Assembly: GCA_937893815.1 (NCBI GenBank) | Contig: CALCSH010000005.1 | Coordinates: 1 to 6,433, forward strand | Source: an uncultured Anaerolineae bacterium | GTDB taxonomy: Bacteria; Chloroflexota; Anaerolineae; Anaerolineales; UBA11858 | Direction of reading: 5' to 3' | Length of the DNA stretch: 6,433 nucleotides | Shown here: one piece after another, positions 1 through 4,820 of the stretch | Layout: each line of letters begins with the position of its first letter | Position numbering within the stretch: the stretch's first letter is position 1 | Translations under genes and position numbers: made by a program | The notes under the pieces: model-generated | What the model was told of the DNA's origin: nothing | The model's input: only the letters and a program-made list of their open reading frames with translations | The model's database searches: none

Positions 1-132
1 GGCAGGGGATTCGAGCGTGCGCGCCCATAGAAGTTCGACGCCGCGGATATGCTTCCCAATCAGCGATGGGTTGTCATCGCTGCCCAGGCGGAACTTATTG
101 CGAATGCTTTCAACTTCGGGCAGTTCAGGCAT
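1..132 (-). CDS. mutM: Formamidopyrimidine-DNA glycosylase, N-terminal part (cut by window edge)
   Basis: This is the first 44 codons of a base-excision repair enzyme that removes oxidised purines such as 8-oxoguanine and nicks the abasic site. The translation begins MPELPEVESIRNKF and continues with LIGKHIRGVELLWARTLESP. The opening MPELPEVE is the hallmark of the Fpg/Nei family: after removal of Met, Pro2 is the Schiff-base nucleophile and the following Glu is catalytic. The GK.I..V stretch fits the first strands of the N-terminal domain. The Fpg-versus-Nei choice rests on the N-terminus only, because the helix-two-turn-helix and zinc finger lie outside the window. The ATG overlaps the prs stop codon (TAATG), so translation is probably coupled to prs. 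The frame is open to the window edge. Confidence 0.88.
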   Translation of the reverse strand, partial: MPELPEVESIRNKFRLGSDDNPSLIGKHIRGVELLWARTLESPA

Positions 133-1121
133 TATTCATCGAAAATGGCCCCAACGCTGCGGCCTTCATGGGCGCGAAGAATGACTTCGCCCAGCAGCGG
201 TGCGACGGAGCAGATTTCCAGATTGTGCTGGAGTTTGGCGAAGTTTTCAGGTGTGATGGGGATGGTATCCGTGGTGATAATTTTAGTGAGCGGCAGGCTG
301 GCAAGACGCTCTACCGCAGGGATCGAGAATACCGGGTGAACAAAAACCAGATACAGGTTGCGCGCGCCATGTTCTTTGGCCAGTATTGCGGCCTGGACGA
401 CGGAGCCAGCGGTATCGACTTCATCATCGACGATAATCACATCACATCCGCGTACATTGCCAATCAGAGAGAGCGCTTCGGCTTTATCTTTTTTTCCACC
501 GCGGCGTTTTTCCACAAAGGCAATCGGTACATCCAGATCGGAGGCAAAATTACGCCCTTTTTTGGCAAATCCTAGATCAACGGTGAGCACCACCGGGCTG
601 TGCATCTGCGGCAGCATTTTCTCAAGATGCTCGGTCAAAATGTAAAAAGCGCTGAGCACATCGCCAGGAATCGAGAAAAATCCCTGAATTTGCCCGGCAT
701 GCAAGTCGATGGTCATATAGCGGTCGGCTCCGGCAATTTCGATCATATCGGCAATCAGGCGCGCCGTGATCGGGGTGCGCGGTTTATCCTTTTTATCGGA
801 ACGAGCATAGCTAAAATACGGAACGACCGCGGTCACGCGTCCGGCCGAATCGAGGCGCAGGGTTTGCAGCGTAATCAGCAATTCCATCAGGTTGCGATGA
901 ATCGGGCGGGAGGTGGTTTGCACGATATAGACATCTTGCCCGCGCACGCTGCTATTCAAGCGCACCCATAAGTTGTCATTGGGGAAATGCTGCACATGCT
1001 GCTCGCATATCGGCACGTTGAGATAACTGGCAATTTGTCGGGTCAAGTCTGGTGAAGCGGTTCCGGCGAAGATTTGAATATCTCCGTACATGCCGCAACT
1101 GTCCTGGTGTTTGTGATTCAT
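132..1121 (-). CDS. prs: Ribose-phosphate pyrophosphokinase (PRPP synthetase), divergent type
   Basis: The enzyme transfers pyrophosphate from ATP to ribose 5-phosphate to make PRPP for nucleotide, His and Trp synthesis in the cytosol. The 329-residue length is close to the usual 310-320. Family landmarks are FPNDNLWVRLNSSVRG (46-61), NLMELL (77-82), GRVTAVVPYFSYAR (94-107), PITARLIADM (117-126), DLHAGQIQGFF (139-149), the KRR segment (205-207), the PRPP loop VDDEVDTAGS (231-240) and HPVFSIPAVERL near the C-terminus. The usual YARQDR is YARSDK here and the usual DTGGT is DTAGS, so this is a divergent subclass. The start may instead be Met11 (ATG at 1089-1091), which sits nearer the normal family N-terminus and has AGGA ten bases upstream. 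The gene follows the acetyltransferase gene by 70 bases and overlaps mutM at TAATG. Confidence 0.93.
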   Translation of the reverse strand: MNHKHQDSCGMYGDIQIFAGTASPDLTRQIASYLNVPICEQHVQHFPNDNLWVRLNSSVRGQDVYIVQTTSRPIHRNLMELLITLQTLRLDSAGRVTAVVPYFSYARSDKKDKPRTPITARLIADMIEIAGADRYMTIDLHAGQIQGFFSIPGDVLSAFYILTEHLEKMLPQMHSPVVLTVDLGFAKKGRNFASDLDVPIAFVEKRRGGKKDKAEALSLIGNVRGCDVIIVDDEVDTAGSVVQAAILAKEHGARNLYLVFVHPVFSIPAVERLASLPLTKIITTDTIPITPENFAKLQHNLEICSVAPLLGEVILRAHEGRSVGAIFDE

Positions 1122-1191
1122 AGCTGTTTTCTCGTTAGTTTTTCGATGCGCTTTAAGCCGTGAGAATCCGCCATAACGCGTAATTCGTATT

Positions 1192-1740
1192 CTATGTCTT
1201 ATCGATCTCTGGGGGCCATTCTTCGCGCAGCACGCTCATAAAATGGACATCGCTATACGTTCCATATTTGTAGTGCGCCTGCCGCATACAGCCCTCATAC
1301 ACATATCCGGCTTTTTCATAGGCATGTATGGCGCGTGGATTCTCCTCATAGACCCGCAAAAAAATACGATTTAAGTTCAATGTTTCAAAACCGTGCTTCA
1401 ATGCCAGGCGCATGGTTTCTGTACCATACCCCTGATTCCAATGACTTTTATCGCCAATCACGATGCCAACTTCGGCGGAGCGCACGCGCCAGTCGATGCC
1501 AAACAGCCCGATATTGCCCACCGGCAGCCATGCTCCCTGATCGTCAATCTCAATCATCAGGGCGCGTTCTTCGGGCGCGCGTTTCAGCAATCCTTCAAAC
1601 CACAACTCTTCTTCGGCGTGCGAAAGCGGTAAATACAACGAAAGCCCGTGACGCACTTCGGGATCATTCAACCAGCCGACAAACAGGGGTAAATCTTCTT
1701 TTTCTATTGCCCGCAGGCGAATTCGTTCTCCAAGAATCAT
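1192..1740 (-). CDS. GNAT family N-acetyltransferase (RimJ/RimL-like)
   Basis: This 182-residue protein probably transfers an acetyl group from acetyl-CoA to an amine; the substrate cannot be read from the sequence. It opens with GERIRLRAIEKEDLP, the usual first strand and helix of the RimJ/RimL/SpeG-like branch. It carries the acetyl-CoA pyrophosphate-binding loop NQGYGTE (102-108) followed by the MRLALKHGFETLNLNRI helix and strand. The closing motif is ENPRAIHAYEKAGYVYEG (about 133-150), typical of ribosomal-protein and small-molecule acetyltransferases. The length is normal and no key element is missing. Its ATG overlaps the upstream meaB stop (ATGA), so it is likely translated together with the GTPase. 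A functional link to the B12-dependent mutase is not evident. Confidence 0.9.
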   Translation of the reverse strand: MILGERIRLRAIEKEDLPLFVGWLNDPEVRHGLSLYLPLSHAEEELWFEGLLKRAPEERALMIEIDDQGAWLPVGNIGLFGIDWRVRSAEVGIVIGDKSHWNQGYGTETMRLALKHGFETLNLNRIFLRVYEENPRAIHAYEKAGYVYEGCMRQAHYKYGTYSDVHFMSVLREEWPPEIDKT

Positions 1741-2762
1741 CGCGGTACTCCATTCAGCAGCGCGGACACAGCGTCGCGTGGCGCGATCTGGCGCTGGGCT
1801 AATTTTTCAAAAATATGTGCAATTCTTTCGTCCGTCACAGAGGCGCGCCAACGCTGCACCAGCGCGGTATGCAGCAGATCATCGAATTCGCTTTGCAGGC
1901 GGGCACGCGTTTTCTGTTCCCATTCACCCGAATCATGCAAATACTGATGATGTTTGGCAATTTGATCAATCAGTTCAACGATGCCGGAATCTTCGGTAGC
2001 GATGGTTTTTTGAATTGGAGGAAGCCAGACGGACTCCCCCGATGTGGGTTCGGGTTGTGAGGGTTGTACAGTCTCAAGAGCGCCATGATGACGAAATACG
2101 CGCCGCCCTGGGTGGGCCAACTGCAACATACCGCGCAGGGCGCGTTCGGTGTGTTCAGCCCCGGGACGGTCGGCCTTGTTGATAACTAGAATATCGGCGA
2201 TTTCGAGAATCCCGGCTTTTATCGCTTGAATATCATCGCCCAGACCGGGGGCTTCCACCACCAGAGTGGTATGTGCCAATCGAGCAACTTCCACTTCGGC
2301 TTGCCCGGCACCAACGGTTTCGATGAGAATTATTTCGAACCCGGCGGCATCGAAAGCCTGCACCAACCCCGAGGTGGCCGCGGCCAACCCGCCCAAGGAG
2401 CCGCGCGAAGCCATCGAGCGGATGAATACGCCAGAGTCTCCGGTCAGATCTCTCATACGCACGCGATCCCCCAGAACCGCCCCCCCCGAAAACGGGCTGG
2501 ATGGGTCAACCGCAACAATCGCCACGCGTTTTTGGGGCACGCCTTCGGGTGGATGGCGATAGTGCCATGCCAGCCGATTTACTAATGACGATTTACCCGT
2601 TCCCGGCGAGCCGGTTACGCCAACCAGGTGCGCCTGACCCGTATGTGGAAATAATTCGCTCAGTGCGGTATACCCGGCGGGCGTGCTGTTTTCAATTTGC
2701 GAAAGTAGGCGTGCCAGCGCCAAACGGCTGCCGTGGAGCACATCTTGCACAACAATCGTCAT
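1737..2762 (-). CDS. meaB: MeaB/ArgK-type P-loop GTPase, acyl-CoA mutase chaperone
   Basis: MeaB-type G3E GTPases guard B12-dependent acyl-CoA mutases: they gate cofactor loading and help eject damaged cobalamin. Numbered from the chosen start (341 residues), the protein has a Walker A loop GSPGTGKSS (51-59), the family signature VDPSSPFSGGAVLGDRVRM (85-103), the ETVGAGQAEVEV segment (148-159) with the switch region, APGLGDDIQAIKAG (171-184) and the base-specificity motif NKAD (195-198). The old name ArgK / LAO transport kinase is misleading. The frame also opens at 2801, but that would overlap the mutase subunit by 38 bases; the ATG at 2760-2762 lies one base after that gene's stop and starts at a typical family N-terminus. 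It directly follows its expected partner. Confidence 0.95.
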   Translation of the reverse strand: MTIVVQDVLHGSRLALARLLSQIENSTPAGYTALSELFPHTGQAHLVGVTGSPGTGKSSLVNRLAWHYRHPPEGVPQKRVAIVAVDPSSPFSGGAVLGDRVRMRDLTGDSGVFIRSMASRGSLGGLAAATSGLVQAFDAAGFEIILIETVGAGQAEVEVARLAHTTLVVEAPGLGDDIQAIKAGILEIADILVINKADRPGAEHTERALRGMLQLAHPGRRVFRHHGALETVQPSQPEPTSGESVWLPPIQKTIATEDSGIVELIDQIAKHHQYLHDSGEWEQKTRARLQSEFDDLLHTALVQRWRASVTDERIAHIFEKLAQRQIAPRDAVSALLNGVPR

Positions 2763-2763
2763 A

Positions 2764-3180
2764 TCAGGCTGCCGTCTCTCCCAAGACCCCCAGGCGCACA
2801 TCGGCTACGATCTGGTCGGTGAGGGTGCCGGGGCCATAGACACCGCTTACACCAGCGGCTTTGAGCGCGGCGGTGTCTTCATCGGGAATAATGCCGCCCA
2901 CAAAGAGCTGCACATGGGTTTGGCCGTTGGCTTCCAGTAGTTCCAGCACACGCGGCACCAGCGCATTATGTGCGCCCGATAAAATCGACAAACCGACCAC
3001 ATCCACATCTTCTTGCAGTGCGGCTTCGGCGATCATTTCCGGGGTTTGGCGCAATCCGGTATAAATCACTTCCATACCGGCATCTCGCAGGGCGCGGGCC
3101 ACCACTTTTGCGCCGCGGTCGTGTCCATCCAGGCCGGGTTTGGCAATCAGCACGCGAATCTTTTTTTCTAATGGGTTCAT
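2764..3180 (-). CDS. Small B12-binding subunit of methylmalonyl-CoA mutase (or a related acyl-CoA mutase)
   Basis: This 138-residue protein is a stand-alone cobalamin-binding domain, equivalent to the C-terminal domain of methylmalonyl-CoA mutase. The strand IRVLIAKPGLDGHDRGAKVV carries the DxHxxG motif (D18, H20, G23), in which His20 is the lower axial cobalt ligand. Later landmarks are GLSILSGAH (about residues 63-71) and the GG of FVGGIIPDED, which line the nucleotide tail of B12, and the closing VYGPGT. In a two-subunit mutase it pairs with a separate catalytic barrel subunit; that subunit is not in this window. The neighbouring meaB gene supports an acyl-CoA mutase over a B12 methyltransferase, but isobutyryl-CoA or 2-hydroxyisobutyryl-CoA mutase small subunits look alike. 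GGAGG stands four bases before the ATG. Confidence 0.93.
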   Translation of the reverse strand: MNPLEKKIRVLIAKPGLDGHDRGAKVVARALRDAGMEVIYTGLRQTPEMIAEAALQEDVDVVGLSILSGAHNALVPRVLELLEANGQTHVQLFVGGIIPDEDTAALKAAGVSGVYGPGTLTDQIVADVRLGVLGETAA

Positions 3181-3210
3181 TTTGCCTCCAGTTTTGGGGG
3201 TATGGTGTCG

Positions 3211-3216
3211 ATTATA
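3211..3216 (-). promoter_or_regulatory. -10 box of the mutase-subunit/meaB operon promoter
   Basis: Read on the minus strand, this is a perfect TATAAT, 30 bases from the start codon at 3180. It would give a short leader that includes the GGAGG ribosome binding site at about 3185-3189. No good TTGACA-like -35 hexamer is found 16-18 bases further upstream, so the promoter may need an activator. Confidence 0.55.
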
Positions 3217-3263
3217 CCGCGTTCAGAGTTTGGGATTTGGCATGTGAGAACACACCAAGAACC

Positions 3264-3284
3264 AAACTGACAAAACTGACAGTT
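3264..3284. repeat. Tandem AAACTGAC repeat with a small palindrome, possible operator
   Basis: AAACTGAC occurs at 3264-3271 and again at 3273-3280, a period of nine bases. The second copy runs into an 11-base odd palindrome, AACTGACAGTT (3274-3284). The repeat lies about 50-65 bases upstream of the TATAAT box of the minus-strand operon. That is a usual place for an activator site and would fit the poor -35 box. No regulator is identified, so this is only a candidate. Confidence 0.35.
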
Positions 3285-3289
3285 GTTTG

Positions 3290-3475
3290 TCTAACGCTCT
3301 TCCGGTGAAGGTGATTATCTTGACAGCCCGCGATGGGCATGATAATCTTGCGCCCGTTCTGCGAAGCAGGGGCACGATTTGCCCTGCCCGCGAATAAAAT
3401 CTTTGTCTGGCGCAGTTAGAAGGCCACATTCTGGCTGCAGCGCTACGCGTAGGCTACTGCGGTGAAAGATGCCCT
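3290..3475 (+). pseudogene. Possible decayed fragment of a response-regulator receiver domain
   Basis: The plus-strand frame through 3305-3394 reads VKVIILTARDGHDNLAPVLR. This resembles strand 4 and helix 4 of a NarL/FixJ-type receiver domain, including the conserved Thr-Ala after the hydrophobic strand. The frame hits TAA at 3395-3397. Beyond it the same frame reads HILAAALRVGYCGE (3425-3466), which resembles the last receiver helix and linker (LLAAIRAVARGE style). No phosphoacceptor strand is found upstream and no HTH domain downstream. The stretch also contains a TTGACA and a hairpin, so the likeness could be chance. It fills most of the 359-base gap between the two divergent gene sets. 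Confidence 0.35.
3313..3347 (+). promoter_or_regulatory. Candidate promoter and hairpin upstream of the cold-shock gene
   Basis: TTGACA (3320-3325) is followed after 15 bases by GATAAT (3341-3346), a near-consensus pair with a short spacer. The same stretch is an inverted repeat: GATTATC (3313-3319) pairs with GATAATC (3341-3347), and GCCC (3326-3329) with GGGC (3335-3338). If used, it would give the cold-shock mRNA a leader of almost 190 bases, similar in scale to the long leaders of cspA-type mRNAs. The overlap with the receiver-like reading lowers confidence. Confidence 0.3.
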
Positions 3476-3539
3476 TATTTCTGGTACAGTATCGAACTGC
3501 GTAAGGCAAATTTATTATCGAAATGGAGTTGGCACGAAT

Positions 3540-3749
3540 ATGGAAGAGCGAGTTGCCGGAACTGTAAAATGGTTTAATGCCCATAGGGGCTATGGTTTCA
3601 TTGGCCGTGATGGTGATGATGATGTTTTTGTTCACTTTTCGGCGATCACGATGGAAGGTTACCGCCGCCTGGATGAAGGCCAGAATGTTGAGTTTTCCAT
3701 CGAAGAAGGGCCCAAGGGAGTTCAGGCTGCCGAGGTCGTTCCCGTCTAG
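3540..3749 (+). CDS. Cold-shock domain protein (CspA family)
   Basis: This 69-residue protein is a single cold-shock domain that binds single-stranded RNA and DNA and acts as an RNA chaperone. The N-terminus GTVKWFNAHRGYGFIG (7-22) holds the RNP1-type motif, and VFVHFSAI (29-36) is the RNP2-type motif. The tail LDEGQNVEFSIEEGPKGVQAAEV matches the closing strands. The aromatic binding surface (W11, F12, Y18, F20, F30, H32, F33) is intact. The frame is also open from an ATG at 3462, but the extra 26 residues resemble nothing in the family; the ATG at 3540 begins exactly at the domain and has GGAG at 3525-3528, a rather long spacing. It is a single-gene unit ending in the hairpin at 3761-3812. 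Confidence 0.95.
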   Translation: MEERVAGTVKWFNAHRGYGFIGRDGDDDVFVHFSAITMEGYRRLDEGQNVEFSIEEGPKGVQAAEVVPV

Positions 3750-3760
3750 GTAGCAGCCTT

Positions 3761-3812
3761 ATCGGATTAGAACACAATGCCGCCAACCGGCGGCATTGTG
3801 TTCTAATCCGAT
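3761..3812 (+). terminator. Perfect 24-bp hairpin after the cold-shock gene
   Basis: Positions 3761-3784 are exactly complementary to 3789-3812, with a four-base loop AACC. The GC-rich part GCCGCC/GGCGGC lies next to the loop. It starts 12 bases after the csp stop codon. The tract after it (ATTTGC) is a poor U-run, so it may work as a terminator, an RNA-stabilising end, or both. No gene on the minus strand ends here, so a bidirectional role is not needed. Confidence 0.7.
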
Positions 3813-3869
3813 ATTTGCACAGAAATGCGGAGATTTACAGCGATTCTCAGAAAAGTAGCCGAGTATATA

Positions 3870-3897
3870 TTGGGATAAAATTACATCATGTTACAAT
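3870..3897 (+). promoter_or_regulatory. Candidate promoter of the pilin gene (extended -10)
   Basis: TTGGGA (3870-3875) and TACAAT (3892-3897) are separated by 16 bases. TG stands one base before the -10 hexamer (TGTTACAAT), an extended -10 pattern. The predicted start of transcription near 3904 would leave a leader of about 23 bases with the GGAGG at 3917-3921. Confidence 0.45.
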
Positions 3898-3926
3898 GAC
3901 TGGACTATTTATTTTTGGAGGTTGCG

Positions 3927-4076
3927 ATGATTTCATTATCTATATCAGAACGCGGCCAGGGATTGCTCGAATACGGATTGGCAATTGTTTTGGTAGCTGT
4001 CATAGTCATTTTGATGGTCTCAATATTGGGAACTGCCGTTGGCAATCTCTTTAGCAATATCATGGCGTCGATTTAA
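3927..4076 (+). CDS. Flp-type (type IVb) pilin
   Basis: This small gene encodes 49 residues. After a short basic/polar leader it reads ERGQGLLEYGLAIVLVAVIV, then a continuous hydrophobic helix and a short polar end (GNLFSNIMASI). The G-QGLLEY segment fits the Flp prepilin rule: cleavage after Gly10 puts Glu at +5 and Tyr at +6. The mature pilin would be about 39 residues, nearly all helix, assembled at the inner membrane by a Tad-type secretion machine. GGAGG at 3917-3921 lies five bases before the ATG. No tad, rcp or prepilin peptidase gene is next to it, so the machinery must be encoded elsewhere or the gene is an orphan. The residue pattern and ribosome binding site make it convincing despite its size. 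Confidence 0.85.
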   Translation: MISLSISERGQGLLEYGLAIVLVAVIVILMVSILGTAVGNLFSNIMASI

Positions 4077-4120
4077 TTCCATCATCTTTCCTCAAGCTCT
4101 CCATAATTTCTCCACAAGTT

Positions 4121-4162
4121 TTGGGCATACTATAGACAATTCAGTTTAGGGCATTTGCCCAA
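4121..4162 (+). repeat. TTGGGCA / TGCCCAA inverted repeat before the membrane protein gene
   Basis: TTGGGCA (4121-4127) is complementary to TGCCCAA (4156-4162). A second GGGC (4149-4152) can pair with the nearer GCCC (4157-4160) instead, so two folds exclude each other. The second arm ends 11 bases before the GGAGG of the next gene. No clear -35/-10 pair was found in this gap. A role in expression control is possible but unproven. Confidence 0.3.
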
Positions 4163-4183
4163 TACAAACTCATGGAGGTATCT

Positions 4184-4630
4184 ATGTTTCGTAATAAAAA
4201 AACATTTAGCATCCTGACAATTGTTATTCTTGTTTTGGTGCTGATTGCTGGTGGTTTCGCTCTGTATCGAATTGGATTTCTACATGGCGCGGCGGCTGGC
4301 TTGAACTCTGAAGATCTGATGATGGGTCGTGAATTCTTCGACTCCTATCACAGCGGCAGACTCCCCTATTCTGGGATGTTCCCACACAGCCGAGGCTTTT
4401 ACCCGATGGGGTTCAACCCCCTGGGCGGCCTTCTTGGATTGCTGTTCTTTGGGTTCATACTTTTCCTGATTTTCAGGGGCATTGCCAGCTTGTTCTGGGG
4501 TCGCAGAATGCACATGGCTTACGGTCCCTGGCAGCATCACCATGGTCAGCACTGGGGTCCGCCCCCATGGGCCGCTCCCGAGACAGCCGCAAAAGAAACA
4601 AGTGATGCAGAAGATAAAAGTGAAGCCTAG
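4184..4630 (+). CDS. Small two-pass membrane protein with His/Trp/Pro-rich tail, unknown function
   Basis: I do not recognise a named family. The 148-residue protein starts MFRNKK and has a hydrophobic segment at about 8-28 and a second at about 80-104. The positive residues before segment 1 and after segment 2 (GRRMHM) put both ends in the cytoplasm, with a loop of about 50 residues outside rich in Gly, Phe, Tyr, Ser and His. The C-terminal part contains GPWQHHHGQHWGPPPW (114-129), a likely metal-binding or interaction motif, then an acidic end. The frame is open from an ATG at 4172, but that ATG overlaps the ribosome binding site GGAGG (4174-4178), which stands five bases before the ATG at 4184; the latter is the real start. 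It lies just upstream of a two-component system whose kinase also has a His-rich end, so it may be an accessory or a target of it. Confidence 0.85.
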   Translation: MFRNKKTFSILTIVILVLVLIAGGFALYRIGFLHGAAAGLNSEDLMMGREFFDSYHSGRLPYSGMFPHSRGFYPMGFNPLGGLLGLLFFGFILFLIFRGIASLFWGRRMHMAYGPWQHHHGQHWGPPPWAAPETAAKETSDAEDKSEA

Positions 4631-4656
4631 CCGTTCGTATTAAAAATACACCAGAT

Positions 4657-4689
4657 AAGTGACTGTCACTCTCGGAGTGACAGTCACTT
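4657..4689 (+). terminator. 15-bp hairpin made of two palindromes, terminator and/or operator pair
   Basis: Positions 4657-4671 pair perfectly with 4675-4689 around a three-base loop TCG, followed by GTTTAAATTT, which fits a weak intrinsic terminator for the membrane protein gene. Each arm is also its own odd palindrome: AGTGACTGTCACT (4658-4670) and AGTGACAGTCACT (4676-4688). As double-stranded DNA this is a pair of nearly identical dyad sites centred 18 bases apart, so a protein-binding role is also possible. Confidence 0.65.
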
Positions 4690-4695
4690 GTTTAA

Positions 4696-4774
4696 ATTTG
4701 AGGTCTTGAGGAACTGCCTTGAGAAACTCCTAAATCTGGATTACTATAACGGGGATTCCTAAAGACCCTCAAAT
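4696..4774. repeat. Imperfect inverted repeat framing the regulator promoter
   Basis: The 18 bases at 4696-4713 match the reverse complement of 4756-4774 apart from one extra base and one mismatch. The arms frame 42 bases that contain the candidate promoter. The arms do not look like a terminator. The element is too short and gene-free to be called a mobile element. Confidence 0.45.
4705..4747 (+). promoter_or_regulatory. Candidate promoter of the two-component operon with direct repeats
   Basis: TTGAGA (4719-4724) and TACTAT (4742-4747) are 17 bases apart. The -35 hexamer lies inside the second copy of a direct repeat, CTTGAGGAACT (4705-4715) and CTTGAGAAACT (4718-4728), which differ at one base. 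Direct repeats over the -35 region are typical of OmpR/PhoB-family sites, so control by the downstream regulator is plausible but inferred. Confidence 0.4.
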
Positions 4775-4793
4775 CTAAGATATTTTGTTTCCG

Positions 4794-4810
4794 TTTACGA
4801 AAGCTTAACG
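4794..4810 (+). promoter_or_regulatory. TTTACG-N5-TTAACG direct repeat, possible response-regulator site
   Basis: Two six-base half-sites, TTTACG (4794-4799) and TTAACG (4805-4810), repeat with an 11-base period, one helical turn. This spacing matches OmpR/PhoB-family tandem sites, and the half-sites resemble the B. subtilis PhoP box. It sits just before the regulator's ATG, so binding there could repress its own gene. Confidence 0.3.
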
Positions 4811-4820
4811 AAAATAATTC

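Noticed and set aside
66..971. Several plus-strand open frames opposite prs
   Set aside because: They are antisense to a clear, full-length prs gene, show no family motif and have no ribosome binding site pattern.
2763..2801. Longer MeaB N-terminus beginning at 2801
   Set aside because: It would overlap the mutase-subunit gene by 38 bases and add residues not typical of the family; ATG 2760-2762 fits better.
1335..2839. Plus-strand open frames opposite the GNAT and meaB genes
   Set aside because: Compositional shadows of strongly supported minus-strand genes; translations resemble nothing known.
3462..3539. 26-residue N-terminal extension of the cold-shock protein
   Set aside because: The added residues match nothing in the family; the ATG at 3540 starts exactly at the domain and has a GGAG upstream.
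3223..3635. Two minus-strand open frames overlapping the intergenic region and csp
   Set aside because: No motif, one overlaps csp antisense, and their translations are low-complexity or random-looking.
3815..4054. 79-residue plus-strand frame over the pilin gene
   Set aside because: Wrong frame: the Flp pilin at 3927-4076 has the ribosome binding site and prepilin motif.
4172..4183. Upstream ATG of the membrane protein gene
   Set aside because: This ATG overlaps the GGAGG that serves the ATG at 4184.
4280..4552. Minus-strand frame opposite the membrane protein gene
   Set aside because: Antisense shadow without motif or ribosome binding site.
4696..4774. Miniature transposable element suggested by 18-base inverted arms
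   Set aside because: Only 79 bases long, no flanking target duplication noticed, and a promoter lies inside; kept as a repeat only.
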